The notes beneath the pieces were generated by a model. It ran no database searches and had not been told where the DNA came from. It was given only the letters and a program-made list of their open reading frames with translations. DNA of 64,000 nt from Paraburkholderia sp. ZP32-5 (GTDB lineage Bacteria; Pseudomonadota; Gammaproteobacteria; Burkholderiales; Burkholderiaceae): positions 1,240,001-1,304,000 of the forward strand of contig NZ_JAJEJP010000001.1 of assembly GCF_021390495.1 (NCBI RefSeq), written 5' to 3'. Below are positions 57,041 to 64,000 of this stretch, piece by piece (position 1 is the stretch's first letter; the number at the start of each line of letters is the position of its first letter). Made by a program: the position numbers and the translations under genes.

Positions 57041-57900
57041 GCGGCGGCCGCGCTCGTGCTGTCCGGATGGCATGCCGGACACGTTTTGCCCGCGACGTAC
57101 AGCGGCGACAATTGCTGCTCGGGCGTGACCACCGCGCGGCAGCCGAAGCATTGCGCGGTCGCGGTCGGTTCCAGTTGCGGGTTCAGCGCGGTGCGATAGT
57201 CGAACACGAAGCAGTCGCCGTGGTAGTGCGCGCCGCCCACTTCCTCGAAATATTTGAGGATGCCGCCTTCGAGTTGGTACACGTTCTCGATGCCGACCTC
57301 CTTCATATGGATCGCCGCCTTCTCGCAGCGGATGCCGCCCGTACAGAACGACACGACCGTCTTGCCTTCGAGATCCGCGCGGTTGTTCTCGATCACCTCG
57401 GGAAACTCGCTGAATTTCGCGATGCGATAGTCGAGCGCGTTGTCGAACGTGCCGACGTCGACTTCGAACGCATTGCGCGTATCGAGCATCACGACCGGAC
57501 GGCCTTCGTCGTCGTGACCGCGATCGAGCCAGGCTTTCAGCGTGGGTGCGTCGACGAACGGCGCGCGGCCGAGTTCCGGGCGGATCGCCGGCTTTTTCAT
57601 CGTGATGATTTCGCGCTTGAGCTTGACCAGCATCCGAGTGAACGGCTGCTTGTCCGACAGGCTTTCCTTGAATTGCAGATTCGCGAACTTGCCTTCGAAA
57701 AGGGCATCGTGGCGGATGTAGTCGATGAACGCGTCGGTGTTCGCGCGCGTGCCGGCGACGAACAGGTTGATGCCTTCCGGCGCGAGCAGCACCGTGCCGC
57801 GCAGGTCGAGCGCATTGCAGCGCTCGGTGACGTGCGGGCGCCAGGCGGCGGTGTCTTCGATGGTCGCGAAATGATACGCGGCGAGATTGACGATACTCAT
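57037..57900 (-). CDS. trhO: tRNA uridine-34 hydroxylase (rhodanese family, YceA/TrhO)
   Basis: A 287-residue protein. The N-terminal acylphosphatase-like domain has [18 protein letters not shown]; the rhodanese domain (120-230) has [17 protein letters not shown] and the catalytic loop [15 protein letters not shown] with Cys186. A C-terminal extension carries CFGC and CPAC, a probable zinc site. TrhO makes 5-hydroxyuridine at wobble position 34. Its stop overlaps the gluQ start. Confidence 0.95.
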   Translation of the reverse strand: MSIVNLAAYHFATIEDTAAWRPHVTERCNALDLRGTVLLAPEGINLFVAGTRANTDAFIDYIRHDALFEGKFANLQFKESLSDKQPFTRMLVKLKREIITMKKPAIRPELGRAPFVDAPTLKAWLDRGHDDEGRPVVMLDTRNAFEVDVGTFDNALDYRIAKFSEFPEVIENNRADLEGKTVVSFCTGGIRCEKAAIHMKEVGIENVYQLEGGILKYFEEVGGAHYHGDCFVFDYRTALNPQLEPTATAQCFGCRAVVTPEQQLSPLYVAGKTCPACHPDSTSAAAA

Positions 57901-58203
57901 GTGTGTTCAGCGGTAAAGATGGCCGGCGGGGCGGCTGGCGGCCTGCGCGCGGCCGTGCCGCGCCAGCGCGGTGGCGCGTGGGACCGCACCGAAATGCGCG
58001 CGGGGTTGCGCGAGCGCGTGCCACGTCGAATCAGGCGAAACCGCTATTATCCCTCAACCCGGCGGTTTCCCCGACCTGGCCGGATGGCTGATGGGTTGTG
58101 CTAGCGCAAATCCGCGTCAGCTTGCCGCTCCGTCCAACCCCGTCCTGGCCGGATGGCCAACGCGCCCTTTTTGGCATGAACACGCCGGAAGGGTGGAGTT
58201 ACA

Positions 58204-61200
58204 ATGTCGCCCATGTCAGATCCCCGCTTCGTTCATCTCCGCGTTCACTCCGAATTCTCGATTGCCGACGGCATCGTGCGTCTCGACGACATCGTCAAGG
58301 CGGCGGCTAAAGACGGTCAGGGTGCGCTCGCGCTCACCGACCTCGGCAACGCGTTCGGCCTCGTCCGTTTCTATCAGGAAGCGCGTGGCAAAGGGGTCAA
58401 ACCCATTGCCGGCTGCGACGTCTGGATCACCAATCCGGACGACCGCGACAAGCCTTCCCGTCTGCTGCTGCTGGTCAAGGATCGGGGCGGCTATCTGAAT
58501 CTCTGCGAACTGCTCAGCAAGGCGTCGCTGACGAATCAGTATCGCGGCCGCGCGGAAATCGAAGCCGGCTGGCTCGAATCCGGGCTGGGCGAAGGGCTGC
58601 TCGCACTATCGGGCGCGCAGCACGGCGACATCGGTCTCGCGCTCGCGGCCGGCAACGAGGAAGCGGCGAAGCGCAACGCGCAGCATTGGGCGAAGGTCTT
58701 TCCGGGCGGCTTCTATATCGAGCTGCAGCGCTGCGGCGTGCCAGGTGGCGAGCAGTACGTGCAGCAGGCGGTCGCGCTGGCCGCGGCGCTGAAGCTGCCG
58801 GTGGTCGCAACGCATCCGATGCAGTTCATGACGCAGGACGACTTCACCGCGCACGAAGCGCGCGTGTGTATTTCGGAAGGCGACATACTCGCGAATCCGC
58901 GCCGGCAGAAGCGTTTCACGCCCGAGCAGCATTTCCATACGCAGCAGGAGATGGCCGAGCTGTTCGCGGACATCCCGTCGGCACTCGCCAACACCGTGCA
59001 GATCGCGAAGCGCTGCAATCTGACGCTCGAACTCGGCAAGCCGAAACTGCCGCTCTTTCCGACGCCCGACGGCATGTCGCTCGACGACTACCTGGTGCAA
59101 CTGTCGAAAGAAGGTCTCGAAAAGCGGCTCGAACAACTGTATCCGGACGAGGCCGAGCGCACCGCGCAGCGCGAGACCTATTATCAGCGGCTTGAATTCG
59201 AGTGCGGCACGATCATCAAGATGGGCTTTCCGGGCTACTTCCTGATCGTCGCGGACTTTATCAACTGGGCCAAGAACAACGGCGTGCCGGTCGGTCCGGG
59301 CCGGGGCTCGGGCGCGGGTTCGCTGGTCGCGTACGCGCTTGGCGTGACCGATCTCGATCCGCTGCGCTACAACCTGCTGTTCGAACGTTTCCTGAATCCG
59401 GAACGGGTGTCGATGCCCGACTTCGACATCGACTTCTGCCAGCACGGCCGCGATCGCGTGATTCAGTACGTGAAGGAAAAGTACGGCGCGAACGCGGTGT
59501 CGCAGATCGCGACGTTCGGCACGATGGCGGCGAAGGCGGCGGTGCGCGACATCGGCCGCGTGCTCGATCTCGGCTATATGTTCACCGACGGCGTCGCGAA
59601 GCTGATCCCGTTCAAGCCGGGCAAGCACGTGACGATTGCCGACGCGATGAAGGAAGAGCCGCTGCTGCAGGAGCGCTTCGACAACGAAGACGAAGTGCAT
59701 CAGCTGCTCGAACTCGCGCAGCGCGTTGAAGGCTTGACGCGGAACGTCGGCATGCACGCGGGCGGTGTTTTGATCGCGCCCGGCAAGCTGACCGATTTCT
59801 GCCCGCTCTACACGCAGGGCGACGAGAGTGGTGTCGTCAGCCAGTACGACAAGGACGATGTCGAAGCAGTCGGCCTCGTGAAGTTCGACTTTCTGGGCCT
59901 GACCACGCTGACCATTCTGGATTGGGCCGAGCGCTATATCCGCCGTCTCGATCCGTCGAAGCAGGACTGGTCGCTCGGCCAGGTGCCGCTCGACGACCCG
60001 GCGTCGTTCTCGATTCTGAAAAAAGCGAATACGGTTGCCGTGTTCCAGCTGGAAAGCCGCGGCATGCAAGGCATGCTGAAGGACGCACAGCCCGACCGTT
60101 TCGAGGACATCATCGCGCTCGTCGCGTTGTACCGTCCGGGTCCGATGGACCTGATTCCGAGCTTCTGCGCGCGTAAGCACGGTCGCGAAACGGTCGAGTA
60201 TCCCGATCCGCGTGTCGAACCTGTTCTGAAAGAGACCTACGGCATCATGGTCTACCAGGAGCAGGTGATGCAGATGGCGCAGATCATCGGCGGCTACTCG
60301 CTGGGCGGCGCCGACCTGCTGCGTCGCGCGATGGGTAAGAAAAAGCCCGAGGAAATGGCCAAGCACCGCGAGATCTTCGCGGAAGGCGCGGCGAAAAACG
60401 GCCTCACGCGCGAGAAGGCGGACGAAACCTTCGACTTGATGGAAAAGTTCGCGGGCTACGGCTTCAACAAGTCGCACGCGGCCGCGTACGCGCTGCTCGC
60501 GTACTACACCGCGTGGCTGAAGGCGCATCATCCGGCCGAATTCATGGCGGCCAATATGTCGCTCGCGATGGACGACACGGACAAGGTCAAGATCCTGTTC
60601 GAAGACTGCCTCGCGAACAAGATGGCGGTGCTGCCGCCGGACGTGAATCTGTCCGCGTACCGCTTCGAACCGGTCGCGGAGGCCGACGGCAAGCGCTCGC
60701 GCACGATCCGCTATGGTTTGGGCGCGATCAAGGGCAGCGGCCAGAACGCGATCGAAGAAATCCTGCGTGCGCGCGAAGAGAGCCTGTTCGTCGATATTTT
60801 CGATTTCTGCAATCGCGTCGATCGGCGCATCGTCAATCGCCGTACCGTCGAGGCATTGATCCGCGCGGGCGCGTTCGATCAATTGCATGCGAATCGCGCG
60901 CAACTGATCGCATCGGTGTCGCTGGCGATGGAAGCGGCCGAGCAGGCGGCGGCCAATGCGCAGCAGGCCGGCCTGTTCGATATGGGCGACGCGCCGTCGC
61001 AAGGTCACGCGCTCGTCGACGAGCCGGAATGGCCGGAAAAGAAGAAGCTCCAGGAAGAGAAGGCGGCGCTCGGCTTCTACCTGTCGGGCCATCTGTTCGA
61101 CGCGTACAAGGACGAAGTGCGCCGCTTCGTGCGCCAGAAGATCGGCGAGCTGAAGGAAGGGCGCGACAAGCTGGTCGCCGGCGTGCTCGTGTCGCTGCGC

Positions 61201-61782
61201 ACGCAGATGACCCAGCGCGGCAAGATGCTGATTGCACTGCTCGACGACGGTACCGGCCAGTGCGAAGTGACGGTGTTCAACGAAGTGTTCGAAGAGCACA
61301 AGCAGTTGTTCAAGGAAGACGAACTGCTGGTCGTGCAGGGTCAGGCGCGTAACGACGCGTTCACGGGCGGCATCCGCTTCACCGTCGAAACGGTGATGGA
61401 CCTCGGTCGCGCGCGCTGCCGCTATGCGGACTCGGTGAAAGTGCAGATGAACGGCAATGCCGATGCACTCGCGTTGCGGCGCGTGCTCGAAGCGCATGGC
61501 GCGGGCAAGGACGAACCAGTCGCGGCCCCGGCGGCGCCTGTTCGCAGCAACGGCGGTGGTGGCGGCAATGGCGGCGGGCGCGGCGGCTTCGGCGGCGACG
61601 GCGGCCGTCAGCGTCAGCCGGTGCACATTCCGAACGGGCTGGCGGTGCAGGTCGTCTATCGCAGCGAGAACGCGCAGGGCGAGATGCGTCTTGGCGACGC
61701 GTGGCGCGTAAAGCCGACCGACGAACTGCTGGCCGCGCTGCGCGGCGAATTCGCGGGTAGCTCGATCGAGATCGTTTACTGA
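58204..61782 (+). CDS. dnaE: DNA polymerase III alpha subunit
   Basis: A 1192-residue replicative polymerase. The PHP domain is at the N-terminus (FVHLRVHSEFSIADGIV); the palm has PDFDIDFCQHGRDRVI with catalytic aspartates; GYGFNKSHAAAYALLAYYT and the later HhH and OB domains are present. Residues 1100-1150 are a Gly-rich linker before the C-terminal part. The ATG at 58204 has GGTGGAG upstream. It catalyses chromosomal DNA synthesis with clamp and tau. Confidence 0.97.
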   Translation: MSPMSDPRFVHLRVHSEFSIADGIVRLDDIVKAAAKDGQGALALTDLGNAFGLVRFYQEARGKGVKPIAGCDVWITNPDDRDKPSRLLLLVKDRGGYLNLCELLSKASLTNQYRGRAEIEAGWLESGLGEGLLALSGAQHGDIGLALAAGNEEAAKRNAQHWAKVFPGGFYIELQRCGVPGGEQYVQQAVALAAALKLPVVATHPMQFMTQDDFTAHEARVCISEGDILANPRRQKRFTPEQHFHTQQEMAELFADIPSALANTVQIAKRCNLTLELGKPKLPLFPTPDGMSLDDYLVQLSKEGLEKRLEQLYPDEAERTAQRETYYQRLEFECGTIIKMGFPGYFLIVADFINWAKNNGVPVGPGRGSGAGSLVAYALGVTDLDPLRYNLLFERFLNPERVSMPDFDIDFCQHGRDRVIQYVKEKYGANAVSQIATFGTMAAKAAVRDIGRVLDLGYMFTDGVAKLIPFKPGKHVTIADAMKEEPLLQERFDNEDEVHQLLELAQRVEGLTRNVGMHAGGVLIAPGKLTDFCPLYTQGDESGVVSQYDKDDVEAVGLVKFDFLGLTTLTILDWAERYIRRLDPSKQDWSLGQVPLDDPASFSILKKANTVAVFQLESRGMQGMLKDAQPDRFEDIIALVALYRPGPMDLIPSFCARKHGRETVEYPDPRVEPVLKETYGIMVYQEQVMQMAQIIGGYSLGGADLLRRAMGKKKPEEMAKHREIFAEGAAKNGLTREKADETFDLMEKFAGYGFNKSHAAAYALLAYYTAWLKAHHPAEFMAANMSLAMDDTDKVKILFEDCLANKMAVLPPDVNLSAYRFEPVAEADGKRSRTIRYGLGAIKGSGQNAIEEILRAREESLFVDIFDFCNRVDRRIVNRRTVEALIRAGAFDQLHANRAQLIASVSLAMEAAEQAAANAQQAGLFDMGDAPSQGHALVDEPEWPEKKKLQEEKAALGFYLSGHLFDAYKDEVRRFVRQKIGELKEGRDKLVAGVLVSLRTQMTQRGKMLIALLDDGTGQCEVTVFNEVFEEHKQLFKEDELLVVQGQARNDAFTGGIRFTVETVMDLGRARCRYADSVKVQMNGNADALALRRVLEAHGAGKDEPVAAPAAPVRSNGGGGGNGGGRGGFGGDGGRQRQPVHIPNGLAVQVVYRSENAQGEMRLGDAWRVKPTDELLAALRGEFAGSSIEIVY

Positions 61783-61929
61783 ATTGAAGGATGGCGGAGG
61801 AAGCCCGATGTGCTGCGTGGGCATCGGTGAACCTTGCCGGCGCCTCCGCGAGGCTGCGGCGCTGCGAATTTGTAATGCGTGAATTGCCGACGAGCGCCTG
61901 CTTGCCACGCACGCGCTATCAGGCGCCTG

Positions 61930-61965
61930 CAAAGCGGCTCGTCATTCGACGGCCGCTTTTTTATT
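61930..61965 (+). terminator. Rho-independent terminator of dnaE
   Basis: AAGCGGC (61932-61938) and GCCGCTT (61952-61958) arms with a 13-base loop, followed by TTTTTATT; it also lies at the 3' end of the convergent glycosyltransferase gene. Confidence 0.8.
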
Positions 61966-61987
61966 ACCGCCTAGCACCAACCGGCGG

Positions 61988-62749
61988 TCACCGTCCGCCC
62001 GTTTTCTCCAGCCGCGACAGCTTCAAAAACCGGTAATACACCGTCTCCGCATTGAACAGCGCGATCATCAGGCCAGCGCGGCCGTCGAGAAAGCCGCGCC
62101 GCAGCAGATAGGTCCGCACAAAAGCCCACAGCCCGCGCCCCACTGCAACGCCCACGCTGCCGCGCTTGCCGGCCAGATAACGCTGCTGCGCGCCCGCCGT
62201 CGAATACGCATCGAGCTTGCGCAGCACACTCTCGTAGTCCTCGTACGAGTAGTGCATCAGCTTGCCGGTCAGACGCTGCGCGGGCGTGTCGAATACCAGG
62301 CGCTCGTGCACGAGGTCGTCGGAGAAACGCGCGGTGCCGCGTTTGAACAGGCGTGGAATCCAGTCCGGATACCAGCCGCTGTGATGAATCCAGTGACCGC
62401 AGAAGCTCGACAGACGATCTACCGCATACACGTCGGCGGCGGGCGCTGCGATGGTGGCGCGAATCGACGCGGCGAGTTCCGGCGTGACGATTTCGTCGGC
62501 GTCGAGCGACAGGATCCAGTCCGTCGTGAGCGCCTCCACCGCGCGGTTCTTTTGCGGGCCGAAGCCCGGCCAGTCGGTCTGCTCGATCACCCGGGCGCCG
62601 TGTGCGCGGGCGATGTCGGCGGTGCCGTCGGTGCTGCCGCCGTCGATCACGACGATCTGGTCGGCGAACGCCACGGCCTGCAGGCACTCGGCGAGCCGCG
62701 CCGCCGCGTTGCGGGTGATCAGGGCGACGCCGAGAGTGGTTTGTTGCAT
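61988..62749 (-). CDS. Glycosyltransferase family 2, LPS-core type (WaaE/KdtX-like)
   Basis: A 253-residue GT-A enzyme. LGVALITRNAAARLAECLQAV, IVVIDGGSTDGTADIA and LSLDADEIVTPEL (nucleotide-binding DxD) form the catalytic domain; FKRGTARFSDDLVHERL and the C-terminal YRFLKLSRLEK match WaaE/KdtX-type beta-1,4-glucosyltransferases acting on LPS inner core heptose. The start at 62749 is family-based; a longer frame exists. It is divergent from msbA, which fits a role in LPS assembly. Confidence 0.88.
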   Translation of the reverse strand: MQQTTLGVALITRNAAARLAECLQAVAFADQIVVIDGGSTDGTADIARAHGARVIEQTDWPGFGPQKNRAVEALTTDWILSLDADEIVTPELAASIRATIAAPAADVYAVDRLSSFCGHWIHHSGWYPDWIPRLFKRGTARFSDDLVHERLVFDTPAQRLTGKLMHYSYEDYESVLRKLDAYSTAGAQQRYLAGKRGSVGVAVGRGLWAFVRTYLLRRGFLDGRAGLMIALFNAETVYYRFLKLSRLEKTGGR

Positions 62750-63018
62750 ACCTGGGATTGGGGCGGACTGAGTTTCGTGGAGGACCAACGGATGGATCGC
62801 ACTGCATCGCTCTGCATCGGACCGCGAGCGCGAGCAAGTATACACAGCCCATCCGTCCCCACACCAGCCTGGGGCGGCCGCGAGTCCCTCCGCGAATTCC
62901 GTCTCGCGCCGTGCGACGGCGGGCATCTTCAAGCGATTACAATGCTCTTTTTTAAGATTTCACGCGGCGCCCCGACCGGGCACCGCGTGCTCGCCGTTCC
63001 GCATTTCCAGAGGATTCC

Positions 63019-64000
63019 TTGAGCGCGAAGCCAACGTTAAGCAAACCCATGGGTTCAGGCGATGCGTCGTCGCCGGCCGTCGTCATGCGCCGCCTGTGGC
63101 CGTTTATCAAGCCGCTGCTGTGGGTCGTGATCGGCGCGATTGTCGCGATGGCGGTCAGCGCCGGCACCGACGCCGCCATTCCCGCGCTGCTCAAGCCTCT
63201 GCTCGACAAGGGTTTCGGTTCGCATGCGGTCGACAAGACCAAGTGGCTCGTGCCGGCCGCGGTGATCGGCCTCGCGCTGATCCGCGGCGTGTCGCAGTAC
63301 GCATCCGGCTACCTGCTCGCGTACGTATCGAACAAGATCCTGCTCGAACTGCGTCTGAAGATGTTCAACCGCATGATCCACACGAGCGTCGCGTTCTTCC
63401 AGCGCGAAACCGCGAGCACCGTGATCAACGCGATCGTCTTCGAGGTCAACCAGATTCTCAACGTGCTGCTCAGCGTGATGGTCACGCTCGTGCGCGACTC
63501 GCTCACCGTCATCTTCCTGCTCGGCTATCTGTTCTATCTGAACTGGCGTCTGACGCTGATCGTCGCGGTGCTGCTGCCGGGCATCGGCTGGCTGGTCGGC
63601 AAGATCAACCGCCGGCTGCGGCGCCTGAACCGCGAGCATCAGCTGCTGACCAACGAGCTGTCGTACATCGTCGAGGAGACGGTCGGCGGCTACAAGGTCG
63701 TCAAGGTGCATAACGGCGAGCAGTACGAGATCGACCGCTTTACGTCGATGAGCAAGCGTCTGCGCGGCTACGCGATGCGTATGACGGTCTCCGGCGGCCT
63801 CGCGCAGCCGTTGACGCAGTTCCTCGCGTCGATCGCGCTGGCGGTCGTGATCACGATCGCGGTGGTGCAGTCGTCGTCGGATCAGACGACGGTCGGCGGC
63901 TTCGTCGCGTTCGTCACGTCGATGCTGCTGATCATCTCGCCGCTGAAGCACCTGATGGACGTGAACCAGCCGCTGCAACGCGGCATGACCGCGGCCGAGC
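63019..64000 (+). CDS. msbA: Lipid A export ABC transporter MsbA (N-terminal part)
   Basis: The open frame runs off the right edge after 327 codons. Residues 20-327 are the six-helix exporter transmembrane domain ([56 protein letters not shown]); the ATPase domain lies outside. TTG at 63019 preceded by AGAGGA fits the family N-terminus SAKPTLSKP; an ATG at 63049 is an alternative. It flips lipid A-core across the inner membrane. Confidence 0.93.
   Translation, partial: MSAKPTLSKPMGSGDASSPAVVMRRLWPFIKPLLWVVIGAIVAMAVSAGTDAAIPALLKPLLDKGFGSHAVDKTKWLVPAAVIGLALIRGVSQYASGYLLAYVSNKILLELRLKMFNRMIHTSVAFFQRETASTVINAIVFEVNQILNVLLSVMVTLVRDSLTVIFLLGYLFYLNWRLTLIVAVLLPGIGWLVGKINRRLRRLNREHQLLTNELSYIVEETVGGYKVVKVHNGEQYEIDRFTSMSKRLRGYAMRMTVSGGLAQPLTQFLASIALAVVITIAVVQSSSDQTTVGGFVAFVTSMLLIISPLKHLMDVNQPLQRGMTAAE

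Noticed and set aside
57037..58024. N-terminal extension of gluQ through the trhO region
   Set aside because: The frame is open but reads trhO out of frame; the GluQRS N-terminus is at the GTG at 57040.
58606..61932. Very long open frame antisense to dnaE (about 1100 codons)
   Set aside because: It mirrors the dnaE codon structure of high-GC DNA; its Arg/His/Glu-rich translation matches no family, while the plus strand encodes an intact DnaE.

Overview
The window is high-GC chromosomal DNA from a betaproteobacterium of the Burkholderia/Paraburkholderia type. This is inferred from codon and base composition and from gene content: monomeric isocitrate dehydrogenase, intracellular PHB depolymerase, rsxB-nth pairing, DUF1841, DUF3096, DUF3311 with its symporter, and the glycosyltransferase-msbA junction. 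No rRNA, tRNA, IS element, prophage or CRISPR array was recognised. The two end genes are cut by the window: a GGDEF/EAL protein on the left and msbA on the right.

Layout. 1-6.1 kb: GGDEF-EAL signalling protein, PhzF-like isomerase, a Rid-family protein lacking the usual arginine, a LysN-like aminotransferase and a glyoxalase-fold protein, all on the minus strand. 6.4-11.3 kb: a MocR regulator divergent from the glyoxalase-fold gene, htpG, ubiC and a deoxyinosine glycosylase. 11.4-16.3 kb: GNAT, cupin and AraC genes, then a complete siaA-siaB-siaC-siaD cassette, a phosphorylation switch controlling a diguanylate cyclase. 16.8-19.0 kb: icd. 19.1-21.9 kb: an unusual three-gene operon encoding a cyclic-nucleotide-binding/FliG-like fusion, a MotA-type and a MotB-type stator protein. 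22-30 kb: spermidine-synthase-like protein, DUF3311 plus monocarboxylate-type symporter, FUSC protein, VOC protein, transaldolase and BenE transporter. 29.7-33.1 kb: a VWA/MoxR chaperone pair and two small cytochromes c. 33.3-35.5 kb: DUF1841, nth and rsxB. 35.7-40 kb: TetR regulator, PHB depolymerase and a GH15 glycosidase. 40-42.6 kb: two very small genes and a lactonase. 42.7-47.8 kb: a very large FtsK and a META lipoprotein. 48-54 kb: purT, small lipoprotein, MliC-like inhibitor, a TPP enzyme and an aldehyde dehydrogenase. 54.6-64 kb: RhlE-type helicase, coupled trhO-gluQ, dnaE, a glycosyltransferase and msbA.

Genes that work together. The SiaABCD set forms one c-di-GMP control module; the GGDEF-EAL protein at the left edge is a second c-di-GMP enzyme. 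The CNB-FliG/MotA/MotB operon has the parts of an ion-driven motor plus a soluble torque-like domain joined to a nucleotide sensor, with no flagellar genes nearby. It is the best candidate here for a poorly described system. TrhO and GluQ both modify tRNA wobble position 34, and their reading frames overlap. The terminators between convergent genes and several tandem repeats account for most of the intergenic structure.
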